Shown here: one piece after another, positions 1 to 9,500 of the stretch
How the letters are laid out: each line of letters opens with the position of its first letter
Position numbering within the stretch: the stretch's first letter is position 1
NCBI GenBank assembly: GCA_964353405.1
Contig: CAYGWJ010000292.1
Location: 1-32,499, forward strand
Direction: 5' to 3'
From: JBGLNJ01 sp964353405
Lineage (GTDB): Bacteria; Chloroflexota; Anaerolineae; Fen-1058
DNA length: 32,499 nt
Translations under genes and position numbers: made by a program
Notes under the pieces: model-generated
The model's database searches: none
What the model was told of the DNA's origin: nothing
The model's input: only the letters and a program-made list of their open reading frames with translations

Positions 1-1272
1 CGAAAGGATCACCTCGTCGCGGCCGTCCTTGTCCACGTCGCTCGAAAGCGCCGAGACCCATGCGCCGTCGCCGTGAGTTTCCGCGTCAGCCATCGCTTCG
101 GCGGCGATGAGTCGCTCGAACGTTGCCTCGCGGATGTGGAACAGGTACACGCCGCCGAACACGCCGTGCCAGTAAGGACAATTGCATTGACCTGCCCACA
201 GCGCGTCCAGCGCGGCGGCCCGCTGCTTGCGGCTCCTGATCCGGTGCACCTTGTCACTCACCAGCAGCATCTTTTTGTGCATCGAGTTGACTTCAGAGTA
301 TTTGCTCATAAAGCTGCGCCACAGCCCTCCCTTGAGATAGCGCAGAATATCGTCGCGATGCTCGTCTTGCAAACGGCGCTTGAGGGCAATGATTTCGGCG
401 CTCTGCTGCGCTGGCAAGGCCCACTCGGTCATCTCATCGTAAGATGCATTGGGCAGGTAGATGCGGCCGAGTGCGGGATATTGTGTGATGTATTCGCCGG
501 GCGGCGTCATGCTGAGCCAATCCGAGTTGGCTTCGAGCGCGGTAAAGAACTCGTCCATCCAGCCGTTTTCCCAGCAGTGAGCGTGCGTGCTGGGCCACAG
601 GCCGAACTTTTCGCCGTCGTCGCCCATCACGGCCACACGCGCGCCGTCCGGATTAATCTGGACAGCGGCCTGACTGCGCAGCCACTCGATGACGTTCTTG
701 ACCGTATCCCACGGAATCGCGTACCGCAGATGTTTGGAGCTGCCAAAGAGCTTGAGGGCGTGGCCTTGCTCTTCGGTGATATAGTAGCCGAACAGATCAT
801 CGTCGGAAAGGCCCACGTATTTAAAGTGCGTGTCGTCCACGATGGTGTATTGGACGCCGGCTTCGGCCAGCGGCTTGGGCAGGTGCGGCTCCCACACGCG
901 TTCGGCCAGCCACGCGCCGGTGGCGTCGTAGCCAAAATCTTTCTTGACGGCGGCAGTCAGCTTGCCGATTTGCCCGGCCTTGTCCACATCCGGCAGTGCG
1001 ACGAGGATCGGCTCGTAATAGCCGCCGGTGAGCATCTCGACCTGTCCGCGCTCCACGAGCGCGCGGATGCGGGTCATCAGATCGGGCCGATGTTCGAACA
1101 GCCAGTCGCGCAGCGGGCCGGTATAGTGCAGCGCCAGGCGCACGCCGGGATGGCGTTCCAGCGCGGCGATCATTGGCTCGTAGGCCAACTGCGTGGCGTT
1201 TTCAAACACCCAGTCAAAGTTGCCGACGGGCTGGTGATTGTGAATGGCAAGCGAAAGATGGATTTTGTTCAT
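1..1272 (-). CDS. GH57 4-alpha-glucanotransferase / alpha-amylase-like protein (C-terminus cut by window edge)
   Basis: Cytoplasmic glycoside hydrolase family 57 enzyme that probably transfers or hydrolyses alpha-1,4-glucan segments. 424 codons are visible and the frame is still open at base 1, so the C-terminal part is missing. Seen directly: the N-terminal block HNHQPVGNFD (residues 11-20), GGYYEPIL (83-90), WLAERVWEPHLPK (121-133, with E124 as the likely nucleophile), DDTHF (146-150), GDDGEKFG (217-224, with D218 as the likely acid/base) and CPYWHGVFGG further on. These are the conserved regions of the Thermococcus-type glucanotransferase branch (DUF1925/1926). The ATG at 1272 lies 3 bp after the glgC stop, so it is probably the last translated gene of a glgA-glgC-GH57 operon. 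Amylase and glucanotransferase activities cannot be told apart from this sequence. Confidence 0.93.
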   Translation of the reverse strand, partial: MNKIHLSLAIHNHQPVGNFDWVFENATQLAYEPMIAALERHPGVRLALHYTGPLRDWLFEHRPDLMTRIRALVERGQVEMLTGGYYEPILVALPDVDKAGQIGKLTAAVKKDFGYDATGAWLAERVWEPHLPKPLAEAGVQYTIVDDTHFKYVGLSDDDLFGYYITEEQGHALKLFGSSKHLRYAIPWDTVKNVIEWLRSQAAVQINPDGARVAVMGDDGEKFGLWPSTHAHCWENGWMDEFFTALEANSDWLSMTPPGEYITQYPALGRIYLPNASYDEMTEWALPAQQSAEIIALKRRLQDEHRDDILRYLKGGLWRSFMSKYSEVNSMHKKMLLVSDKVHRIRSRKQRAAALDALWAGQCNCPYWHGVFGGVYLFHIREATFERLIAAEAMADAETHGDGAWVSALSSDVDKDGRDEVILS

Positions 1273-1275
1273 GAC

Positions 1276-2538
1276 TTAATCCCCGGCGACTATGCCGATG
1301 ACTGTTCCACTGGGCACGTCGTTAGTGGTAAAGTTTTGCGGGCGCATGTCGCTGGCGATGATGCAATTGCGCCCGATTTTGATGTTGGGCGGGATGATGC
1401 TGCCCTTGCCGACCAGAGTCAGGCCGGACGAAAGATCGGTGGCGCGGCTGGGAGTATAGTCTGCGCCAAAGCCCACGTGCGCGCCCACGCCAACCTCCAC
1501 GTTCTTGTCGAGGATGGCGTGATCCACCATCGCGCCCGCGCGAATCACCGAGTCCCCCATCACGATTGAATGGCGCACGACGGCGCCGCGCTCCACACGC
1601 ACGCCGGGGCTGAGCACGCTGTATTCGACCGTGCCCTCGATCAGGCAGCCATCGGTGATGAGGCTGTGCATCACCAGCGCGCCGGTGCGGATGTTGACCG
1701 GAGGCCGCTCTTCCGACCGCGTGTGGATGATCCACTCGCGGTCGTTCAAATCGAGCGGCGGGTTGTCGGCCAGCAAGGCCATGTGTGCTTCCCAATAAGC
1801 CTGGATCGTCCCCACGTCCACCCAGTAGCCGGAGAAAGGATAAGCAAAGACGCGGCACTGATGGAGCAGCTTGAGAACAATGTTCTTGCCAAAGTCGCGC
1901 GAAGAGTTGGGATCGGCCGCGTCGGCCTTGAGCGCGTCGCTGAGCACTTCGGTGTTAAAGACGTAAATGCCCATCGAAGCCAGACGGCTCTTGGGCATGG
2001 CCGGCTTTTCCTCAAAGCCGATAACGCGGTAGCTGTCGTCCGTTTCCAGGATGCCGAAGCGCGAGGCTTCTTCGGGCGTCACCGACACCGTGGCGATCGT
2101 GAGGTCAGCCTGGTTCTCGGTGTGGAACGAAATCATCCGGTCGTAATCCATCTTGTAGATGTGGTCGCCGGAGAGAACCAGCACCATCTCAGGCCGATTG
2201 TGGCGGATGAAATCAAAGTTTTGCTGGACGGCGTCGGCGTTGCCCGCGTACCAGTCCGAATCGCTGCGACCCAGGTAAGGCTGGAGCAGCGTCACGCCGC
2301 CGCTCATGCGGTCCATGTCCCAGGGCGCGCCGGTGCGGATGTGCTCATTCAGCGAGCGGGGACGATATTGAGTGGGGATGCCGACGGTGTAAATGCTCGA
2401 GTTGGCGCAGTTGGAAAGCGTAAAGTCAATGATGCGATACTTGCCGGCGAAGGGCACGGCGGGTTTGGCTCGCTTTTGAGAAAGGATGCTCAATCGCTTG
2501 CCTTCGCCGCCAGCCAGGATGATGGCCAGAACGCGCAT
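1276..2538 (-). CDS. glgC: Glucose-1-phosphate adenylyltransferase (ADP-glucose pyrophosphorylase)
   Basis: Makes ADP-glucose from glucose-1-phosphate and ATP, the committed step of glycogen synthesis. The 420 residues match the usual length. The nucleotide-binding loop GGEGKRL is at 10-16, followed by the K/R-rich AKPAVPFAGKYRIIDF region. The catalytic Asp is D125 in SGDHIYKMD (123-131), the sugar-phosphate Lys is in GFEEKP (174-179), and YWVDVGT is at 238-244. The C-terminal third has the repeating hexapeptide pattern of the left-handed beta-helix. The start at 2538 is preceded by a GAGGGA ribosome site about 6 nt upstream. It lies 74 bp downstream of glgA and 3 bp upstream of the GH57 gene, so the three are probably cotranscribed. 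Allosteric effectors cannot be predicted here. Confidence 0.97.
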   Translation of the reverse strand: MRVLAIILAGGEGKRLSILSQKRAKPAVPFAGKYRIIDFTLSNCANSSIYTVGIPTQYRPRSLNEHIRTGAPWDMDRMSGGVTLLQPYLGRSDSDWYAGNADAVQQNFDFIRHNRPEMVLVLSGDHIYKMDYDRMISFHTENQADLTIATVSVTPEEASRFGILETDDSYRVIGFEEKPAMPKSRLASMGIYVFNTEVLSDALKADAADPNSSRDFGKNIVLKLLHQCRVFAYPFSGYWVDVGTIQAYWEAHMALLADNPPLDLNDREWIIHTRSEERPPVNIRTGALVMHSLITDGCLIEGTVEYSVLSPGVRVERGAVVRHSIVMGDSVIRAGAMVDHAILDKNVEVGVGAHVGFGADYTPSRATDLSSGLTLVGKGSIIPPNIKIGRNCIIASDMRPQNFTTNDVPSGTVIGIVAGD

Positions 2539-2612
2539 GGTCTTGTCCCTCTGTGAGTTGTGTGTGCATCACGACCGCAGACCGTTGGCCACAGATGACG
2601 TTCGGCGGTCGT

Positions 2613-4073
2613 TTAGCTCTTGTGGAAATCAATGGCCTTGCGGTACAGTTCCTCGTACTTTTTCGCCGAAGTGTTCCACGAAAAGTCGGCCTTCATGCCG
2701 CGCTCTTGCAGGCCGCGCCAGGCTTTTTTGTCGCGGAATGCGTCCAATGCGCGCTGCAATGCGCCCCAGAACGCATCGCCGGTGTAATCGTTGAAGGTAA
2801 AGCCGGTGCCTTTTCGTGTGCCGTTGCCCGTGTCCAGGTCAATCACCGTATCGGCCAGCCCGCCCGTCGCTCGAACGACCGGGACGCTGCCATAGCGCAT
2901 CGCAATGATCTGGCCCAGGCCGCACGGCTCAAAGCGGCTGGGCATCAAGAACATATCCGCCCCGCCATAGATTTTCTGCGCCAACGCCTCGTCGAATTTG
3001 AGCAGCACGGCGGCTTTGTGAGGGAAGCGCTTGGGCAGCGCCGAGAATAGATCTTCGTAGCGCTTGTCGCCTGTGGCCAACAAAACGAATTGCACGTCGC
3101 GCGAGAACAGCCGGTCGAGCACGGCAGACAAAATATCAACACCTTTCTGCTCCACCAGGCGCGAGACAAAGCCCAGTAGCGGCACATCGTCGCGGGCGGG
3201 CAGGCCCACCTCGTGCTGGAGCGCTGCTTTGTTGAGCGCGCGCGCGTCGAGCGACTCGACGTCAAAGCGTTGCGCCAGGTGTGGATCGGCGGCGGGGTTC
3301 CACGCCGCATAGTCCATGCCGTTGAGAATACCAAAGAGCCGCCGCTCGGCGTTGCGCGCCTTGAGCAGGCTCTCCATCCCCGCGCCGAATTCGGGTGTGA
3401 GAATTTCCTGGGCATAGCGCTTGCTGACCGTGTTGATCACATCCGAGTGGGCGATGCCGCGTGCCATCCAGTTGACTGCGCCCGGCGGCTCGACTTCCAG
3501 GTGACGCACTCGACCCTCCAGGCCGGCAAAGCGCAAGATGGTGTCGCCCGTCGTGCCGTGATAGACCACGTTGTGGATCGTATAAAGTGTGGCGATGGGC
3601 GCGTAAAACGGATCGGCTTTGCCGGCCGTCGCCAGCCAGGTGGAAACAAAGCCCGTGTGCCAGTCGTTCGTGTGAATCACATCCGGCTGCCAGCCAAGCT
3701 GCTTGATGAAGGTGAGAATCGCCCGCCCAAAGAAGACGAATCGCTGCGCGTCGTCGTCGTAGCCGTAAACCTTGTCGCGTCCAAAGTAATATTCGTCCCA
3801 GGTCAGGTAGGCGGGGACGTCCTCGGCTGCGCCTTCCACGACCTCGGTCAATTTTTCGCCCGCGCCCACCGGCACGGGGAAGGGGGCTGTGGTGAGCTTG
3901 AACCCAAAGCGTGCGCCATCTATCGGCTTGTGGCGCGGCAGCGCGATGCGAGCATCGTGCCCCAGCGCGCGCAGTGCCTTGGGCAAAGAGCCGGCTACGT
4001 CGGCCAGCCCGCCGACCTTGATGTACGGTGCTGCTTCAGCAGCCAGGAACAGGATTTTGAGAGGCTGATTCAT
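2613..4073 (-). CDS. glgA: Glycogen synthase, ADP-glucose type (GT5)
   Basis: Transfers glucose from ADP-glucose onto the non-reducing end of alpha-1,4-glucan. The 486 residues fit bacterial GlgA. The N-terminal ADP-binding motif is KVGGLADV (19-26; the common form is KxGGL), followed by DVAGSLPKAL. HTNDWHT and the C-terminal GT-B domain block SRFEPCGLGQ carry the donor-site Glu, and TGGLADTV follows. The start at 4073 gives the normal MNQPLKILFLAAEAAP beginning, but only a weak purine-rich ribosome site precedes it. It is the first gene of the leftward glgA-glgC-GH57 operon and is divergent from glgP across a region with promoter-like sequences on both strands. Confidence 0.97.
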   Translation of the reverse strand: MNQPLKILFLAAEAAPYIKVGGLADVAGSLPKALRALGHDARIALPRHKPIDGARFGFKLTTAPFPVPVGAGEKLTEVVEGAAEDVPAYLTWDEYYFGRDKVYGYDDDAQRFVFFGRAILTFIKQLGWQPDVIHTNDWHTGFVSTWLATAGKADPFYAPIATLYTIHNVVYHGTTGDTILRFAGLEGRVRHLEVEPPGAVNWMARGIAHSDVINTVSKRYAQEILTPEFGAGMESLLKARNAERRLFGILNGMDYAAWNPAADPHLAQRFDVESLDARALNKAALQHEVGLPARDDVPLLGFVSRLVEQKGVDILSAVLDRLFSRDVQFVLLATGDKRYEDLFSALPKRFPHKAAVLLKFDEALAQKIYGGADMFLMPSRFEPCGLGQIIAMRYGSVPVVRATGGLADTVIDLDTGNGTRKGTGFTFNDYTGDAFWGALQRALDAFRDKKAWRGLQERGMKADFSWNTSAKKYEELYRKAIDFHKS

Positions 4074-4107
4074 GGCGAACTTCTTTCAGATTTCAAACAT
4101 CGACTTG

Positions 4108-4138
4108 CATGGGAGACGAAAGCCAGGCGCCTCCCATG
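4108..4138 (-). promoter_or_regulatory. Stem-loop in the predicted glgA leader
   Basis: A perfect 8-bp inverted repeat, CATGGGAG / CTCCCATG, has a 15-nt spacer. It extends by three more pairs if one base is bulged. It lies between the predicted glgA promoter and the glgA start, so it would be in the 5' leader. It could be a leader hairpin or a protein-binding operator. The sequence alone does not decide. Confidence 0.4.
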
Positions 4139-4171
4139 TCAAAAGACAATGGCGAATGAAAAGGCAACAAT

Positions 4172-4200
4172 ATACTAACACACCTACCACCAATCGTCAA
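4172..4200 (-). promoter_or_regulatory. Candidate sigma-70 promoter for glgA-glgC-GH57
   Basis: On the minus strand, TTGACG (complement of 4195-4200) is separated by 17 nt from TAGTAT (complement of 4172-4177). The -35 matches 5 of 6 and the -10 4 of 6. An alternative -10, TATATT, lies three bases further on with a 20-nt spacer. Its position about 100 bp before glgA is suitable. Confidence 0.4.
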
Positions 4201-4231
4201 CAGCTTGCGGCTTGTTATCGTCTGCAAACGC

Positions 4232-4260
4232 TTGCCGAATCAAATCAGCCGTGGTATAGT
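4232..4260 (+). promoter_or_regulatory. Candidate sigma-70 promoter for glgP
   Basis: TTGCCG (4232-4237), an exact 17-nt spacer, and TATAGT (4255-4260). The -10 matches 5 of 6 and the -35 4 of 6. It lies about 60 bp before the glgP start, back to back with the candidate glgA promoter. Confidence 0.5.
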
Positions 4261-4320
4261 CCGCACTTGGCCGCCGATAAGGCGGTCGCGCTGCTATTTT
4301 CATTGTTCATGGGAGGACTT

Positions 4321-6489
4321 GTGTATGCTACGCGTTCTGTCTCTCTAAAATCATCCTTGCCCAAACGCATCGCCCGCCTGCCTGAGCTGGCTTACAATCT
4401 CTGGTGGACGTGGAACCAGGATGCTCAACGGATGTTTGAGCGAATTGACAGTGTGGGGTGGGAAGAGTCGAACCATAACCCGGTCCGCTTTCTCAAGCAG
4501 GTCGAGCGCAAGGCGCTCAATGCCGCACTCCGCGACAATCGCTTCATCACACTGTATGATCGGGTGATGGCTGATTTCGATCGTTACATGTCATCCTCGG
4601 ACACGTGGTTTGCTCGGACCTATCCTGACCTGACGGGCAAGACCATTGCTTACTTTTCGATGGAGTTTGGCCTGCATGAATCGCTGCCTACCTATGCGGG
4701 CGGACTGGGCGTGCTTTCAGGCGATCACTCCAAGACGGCCAGCGACCTCGGGCTGCCGTTCGTGGGCGTGGGTTTTCTTTACCCGCAAGGCTACTTTCGC
4801 CAGCGCATCACCGAGGACGGCTGGCAAGAGGCTTATTATGAAAACCTCGACCTGAGTCAAGTGCCTGTCCTGCCGGTGAAGGCAAGCGGCAACAAGGATT
4901 TGCTCGTCCAGGTGGCGCTGCCCGATCGTACCGTTAACGCGCGCATCTGGAAAATCCAGGTGGGCCGCGTGCCGCTCTTTTTGATGGACACCGACCTTCC
5001 ACAAAACTCGACCGGTGACCGCGAGTTGACTATGCGCCTGTACCAGAGCGACCCGGACGCGCGCATCTCGCAAGAAATCGTGCTGGGCATCGGGGGAGTG
5101 CGGGTGCTGCGCACGCTGGGCATTCAACCGAGCGTGTGGCACATGAACGAAGGCCATTCAGCCTTCCTGGGCCTGGAACGCCTGTGCGAGTCGGTCGGCT
5201 CCCATCAGCCGTTCGAGTCCGCTTTGCGCGCGGTGCAAACCAGTACCATCTTTACGACTCACACGCCGGTCCCGGCCGGGATTGACGTCTTTCCGCAGTG
5301 GCTGGTGGACAGGTACTTTGGAGACTATTGGGGCAAGCTGGGGCTGGATCGCGACAAGTTCATGGACCTGGGCCGGCCAGACCAGCAGTCGCAAAGCTTT
5401 AACATGGGCGTGTTGGCGATCCGCATGTCGGGCCAGCGTAACGCGGTGAGCGAGCTGCACCGGGATGTGTCACGCAAGATGTGGAGCTTTTTGTGGCCCG
5501 ACCGCGCGCAAGACGATATCCCGATTGAATCGGTGACGAATGGCATTCACACGCTGACCTGGATCGGCAACCGGGTCAAGCGACTGTACGACGAGTTCCT
5601 GGGACCGGATTGGGTCGAGCGCATTGACGACCCGGCCATTTGGGACAAGGTGGTGGATATTCCCGACGAGGCGTTATGGTCGGTCCGCAAACATCTCAAG
5701 CGCATGTTGATGTCGTTTATCCGTGAGCGCACACGCCAACGGTGGATTGTGGGCAATTATCATCCGGTGCAGGCCGTGGCCGGAGGTGTGATGCTCGACC
5801 CGGCCGCGCTGACGATCGGCTTTGCGCGGCGGTTCGCCACGTACAAGCGGGCCAACCTTTTGATGCGCGATGTGGAACGGCTCAAGGCGCTGGTCAATGT
5901 ACCTGATCGCCCGGTGCAGTTTGTGTTTGCGGGCAAGGCGCACCCGGCGGATGACCCGGCCAAGCACCTGGTGCAGGACGTGTATCGGACACTCAAGCGA
6001 GCCGAGTTCGCCGGGCGTATCGCCTTTATCGAGGACTATGACATCAACGTGGGGCGCCACATGGTGCAGGGCGTTGACGTATGGCTCAACAACCCGCGCC
6101 GTCCCAACGAGGCCAGCGGCACAAGCGGACAAAAAGCGGCGGCCAACGGTGTGCTTAATTTCAGCGTGCTCGACGGCTGGTGGCGTGAGGGATATAACGG
6201 CAAGAACGGCTGGGCCATCGGCGAAGATGGGGAATATGCCAACGCGGACGAGCAAGACGAAGCGGATGCCGAGTCGCTGTATGAAATCCTGGAAAACGAA
6301 ATCGTCCCGCTGTTCTACAACCGCGATGAAAACTTTGTCCCGCGCGCGTGGCTGCAGCGCGTCAAAGAATCCATCCGGACGTTGGCGCCCATGTTCAGCA
6401 CGTTCCGCATGGTCAAAGAGTACTCGACCGAGATGTACGTCCCGGCGGCCATGTCGAGCGTATCGGGCGACGACGTCGGCGCAGCCTGA
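4321..6489 (+). CDS. glgP: Alpha-glucan (glycogen) phosphorylase with N-terminal DUF3417
   Basis: A PLP-dependent GT35 enzyme that releases glucose-1-phosphate from glycogen or maltodextrin. The start chosen is GTG 4321, because GGGAGG at 4311-4316 is just upstream (4-nt spacing). It gives 722 residues beginning near the DUF3417 motif LPELAYNLWWTW. ATG 4309 is also possible, and the frame stays open upstream to 4072. FSMEFGLHESLPTYAGGLGVLSGD and WHMNEGHSAF are diagnostic of the short-phosphorylase branch (TIGR02094 type). The PLP Lys lies in SGTSGQKAAANGVLNFSVLD near residue 605; the more usual text is SGTSGMK. It is divergent from glgA and ends at a terminator shared with the convergent GH13 gene. 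It probably works opposite GlgA in glycogen turnover. Confidence 0.95.
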   Translation: MYATRSVSLKSSLPKRIARLPELAYNLWWTWNQDAQRMFERIDSVGWEESNHNPVRFLKQVERKALNAALRDNRFITLYDRVMADFDRYMSSSDTWFARTYPDLTGKTIAYFSMEFGLHESLPTYAGGLGVLSGDHSKTASDLGLPFVGVGFLYPQGYFRQRITEDGWQEAYYENLDLSQVPVLPVKASGNKDLLVQVALPDRTVNARIWKIQVGRVPLFLMDTDLPQNSTGDRELTMRLYQSDPDARISQEIVLGIGGVRVLRTLGIQPSVWHMNEGHSAFLGLERLCESVGSHQPFESALRAVQTSTIFTTHTPVPAGIDVFPQWLVDRYFGDYWGKLGLDRDKFMDLGRPDQQSQSFNMGVLAIRMSGQRNAVSELHRDVSRKMWSFLWPDRAQDDIPIESVTNGIHTLTWIGNRVKRLYDEFLGPDWVERIDDPAIWDKVVDIPDEALWSVRKHLKRMLMSFIRERTRQRWIVGNYHPVQAVAGGVMLDPAALTIGFARRFATYKRANLLMRDVERLKALVNVPDRPVQFVFAGKAHPADDPAKHLVQDVYRTLKRAEFAGRIAFIEDYDINVGRHMVQGVDVWLNNPRRPNEASGTSGQKAAANGVLNFSVLDGWWREGYNGKNGWAIGEDGEYANADEQDEADAESLYEILENEIVPLFYNRDENFVPRAWLQRVKESIRTLAPMFSTFRMVKEYSTEMYVPAAMSSVSGDDVGAA

Positions 6490-6515
6490 TCTGCTATACA
6501 CAACCTTGACAATAA

Positions 6516-6546
6516 ACGCCCCGCCAATTGTAATCAGGCGGGGCGT
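6516..6546. terminator. Bidirectional terminator between glgP and the GH13 gene
   Basis: A perfect 10-bp stem, ACGCCCCGCC (6516-6525) with GGCGGGGCGT (6537-6546), and an 11-nt loop between two convergent genes. On the minus strand the hairpin is followed by TTTATT. On the plus strand the T-run is weak. Confidence 0.8.
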
Positions 6547-6556
6547 CTGTTGAGCT

Positions 6557-9500
6557 TCAATTTGCAGAGTTGGCCACCGGGGGCTTGTCTGGCTCTGAAA
6601 GCTTGCCGCCGGGTGTCACTTGAGCTGCTTCGAGCAGTTTTTCGACCTGGTATTCAGATTTCTCTTCCGCTTGCAGCAGCTCTGCTATGACGGCATACCG
6701 TTCCGCGATGTGTTGTGCAACCTCATCTGCCGATGCGGCGCGTTGCGCGTCTACCTCAGCGATCAAGAGCATCCACCACAGCCATCGTTCGAGCGATTCC
6801 TTGTTGAACCACAGCGCGCCTTGCCAACGGTTCACGTGGATGAGCTGCTGAATCTCGGCATCTTGCAGTGCGGCCTCCATGACCTGATACGCCCGTTTTT
6901 CTTTTGGCCCTTTCGTCTCGAACCAGCGCTGGTGCGTGGTGAGGAGTTTGATCACGGCAACGGCGCGCCATGCTTCCGTTTCGTTCAGACCGAAATCGGC
7001 CAATGCGCTGGCCATGAGCTTGCCGAGCAGCCATTCGTCAATCCAGCTGCGGCTGTGTTGATGAAAATTCGCTTCTTGGGCGACCTGGCCCAGCGAGCGG
7101 ACGAAACACCAGCCGAACGCGGTGCTCCAAATTGCCACGTCGTCGTCCAGGTTTGCTTTGAGGTGGCGGGCAGCCGATTCCGGCGTCTCCAAGATAGGCA
7201 ATTGCAGGATCGCTTCCAGGTCCTGGCGCATCTCGTGCGCGATGGCAGCCTCATCGCCGGTGCTCTGTGTGATGCGCTTGATCTCGCTCAACAGGCGAAC
7301 CATCTTTCGCTCCACTTGCTCGACGAACTCGGCATCCAGTGTCGCGTCGGGCTCGATCACGCGAGCCGCCATGAGACGGCGGAACACGTCGGCGTTGACC
7401 AGCTCCTTGAACGCGACGTGGATGGGTTGCAAGAAGAGTTCCTGCATGGCCTCGTCCACGCTCGGCACGCCGCGTCCATCGAGGTAATCCGCGAGGTGGG
7501 CGTACTGGCGCCACTCGTTGTCCAGCACCTCGCGCCAATCCAAAAAGACATGGCACTTGTATGCGTCCAACTCTACGTACAGGCCTCGATCGCACAGTTG
7601 CTTGCTGTTGCGAATGTATTCCAGGCCAGTGACCGAATCGCGGAAAATGCAGAACCCGTTGTCGTCGGCGCGCAAGCCCAGTCCCTCTCCCAGAGTCTTT
7701 TGCGTCAATCGTCGCTCATCGCCCTGGCCGGTCTTGACCGAGTACGCCACCGAAGTCTTGACCCAGCCGCGCGCGCTGGCATATTTGTTGTGATAGATCA
7801 CGAGCGAGCGCTCGTCGCCCGCGCGGTTCGAGTAAGCAAACACATCTTCGTTGACGTGGCCTTCGGGCGCAAAGAAATCGTACAGCAGGAAATTGTCCAC
7901 GCCCGCAAAGAGATAGCGGCGATGCAAGAGCGGCGAAATTTCGCGCTCGTGCCGCTCGACCAACCACGGGTCGGGCTGCTCGTCCCAATAGGCGCGACGA
8001 TATTCCATGCCGTACTTTTCGGCCAGGCCCTCGATCTGCCCGTGACCGAACATCGGCAGGCCGGGCAAGGTCGCCATCAGCGTGCAGATGCCGAAATACT
8101 TGTCGCCCTTGCCGAACTGGTCCACCGCGGTGCGCTCGTCCGGATTATTCATGAAATTGACGTAACGCTTTAGAATCTCTGGATCGAATTCGAGCGTGTT
8201 CTTCATTACCAGGCGGTACTTGGCGTTGTCTTCGTCGCGGAGTATGTTCATGAACGCGCTGTTATAGACGCGATGCATCCCCAGCGTGCGGACAAAGTAA
8301 CCTTCCATCAACCAGAACGCCTCGGCCAGCAAGAGTGTGTCGGGCGCTTCCGCCGCGGCTCGATCCACCACCTCGCGCCAGAACTCGAGCTGCATCGCGG
8401 CATCGAATTGCTCCTTCGTGAGGCCCAATCCCGCGCGCGAAGGGATCGCGCCGCCCGTGCCGGGTTCCGGGAACCACAAGCGTTGATAGTGTTTCTTGGC
8501 CAGCGTCATCGCCGCGTCGAAGCGGATGATGGGGAACTGGCGCGCGACCTGCAAGATCGTTTGAATCACGGCCTCGCGCACTTCTGGGTTGAGGTAGTTC
8601 AACTGCGCGGTGTCGTTCCAGGGCATGCTCGTGCCGTCGTTGCCGTGATAGACATATCTCTCGCTGCCCGTCTGGCGGTCCCGGCGCTTGAACACGACGG
8701 CGGCATCCGTGCGCGAGTAGTAATGGTCTTCGAGGAAAATCCCCACGCGGCCATCTTGCGAAAGGTCCGGCCCGTTGAACGAGTATGCGGGGAAGGGGCT
8801 TGTATCGAGCGAAACGAACCAGTCGGGATGCTCCATCACCCAGCGCGAATCAATGCTCATGTGATTGGGCACCATGTCACTTGCCATGCGGATGCCGCGC
8901 TGCCACCCGCGGTCGCGCAGGCTTTGATACGCTGCGTCGCCGCCCAGATCATCCGCGATGCGATAGTCCATCAGCGAGTAGGCCGAGGCGACGGCTTCGG
9001 GATTGCCGCACATCTGCTTGACGCGTTGCGAGGCTTTACTGCGCTCCCACAGGCCGATGAGCCACAGGCCCGTGAACCCTCGCCGCGCCAGCGTGTCCAG
9101 CTCTTCGTCGGGAATCTGGTCGAGGTGTGTGATGGGGCGTTGATATTTCTTGGAAAGCTGATCGAGCCACACGTAGGTGTTCTTGGCGATGAGCACCAGG
9201 CGCGGCATCCAATCGCGGTCGGGCGTGAATCTCTCCGGCTCAAAGGCCAGCGCGCCGAACTCGGGCGCGCGCGAAGGCCCCGGCCCCGCAAAGACCATTT
9301 TTTCTTCTTCTTTGACGAGGTCGAGGCTGCCCAGCAAGCGATACAGGAATTTGGTGATCAAGCTTCCCCAGCGTCCCCATCGCTGGCGAATGTATTCCAA
9401 CTGCCCCGTCAGCGAATGCGGATTGGCGATGGCCGGCGCGCGCAGCAGGTCAATCAGGTTCTGGTTGTCCGGCCCATAGTAAGGCTGTGTGTCAAAGAAA

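Noticed and set aside
73..1569. Long plus-strand open frame opposite the GH57 and glgC genes
   Set aside because: Antisense to two clear genes in a GC-rich region; no ribosome site and no recognisable domain.
4072..4320. N-terminal extension of GlgP from ATG 4072
   Set aside because: It would overlap the glgA start and translate the promoter region; DUF3417 begins only after residue 80 of this longer form, and a ribosome site supports GTG 4321.
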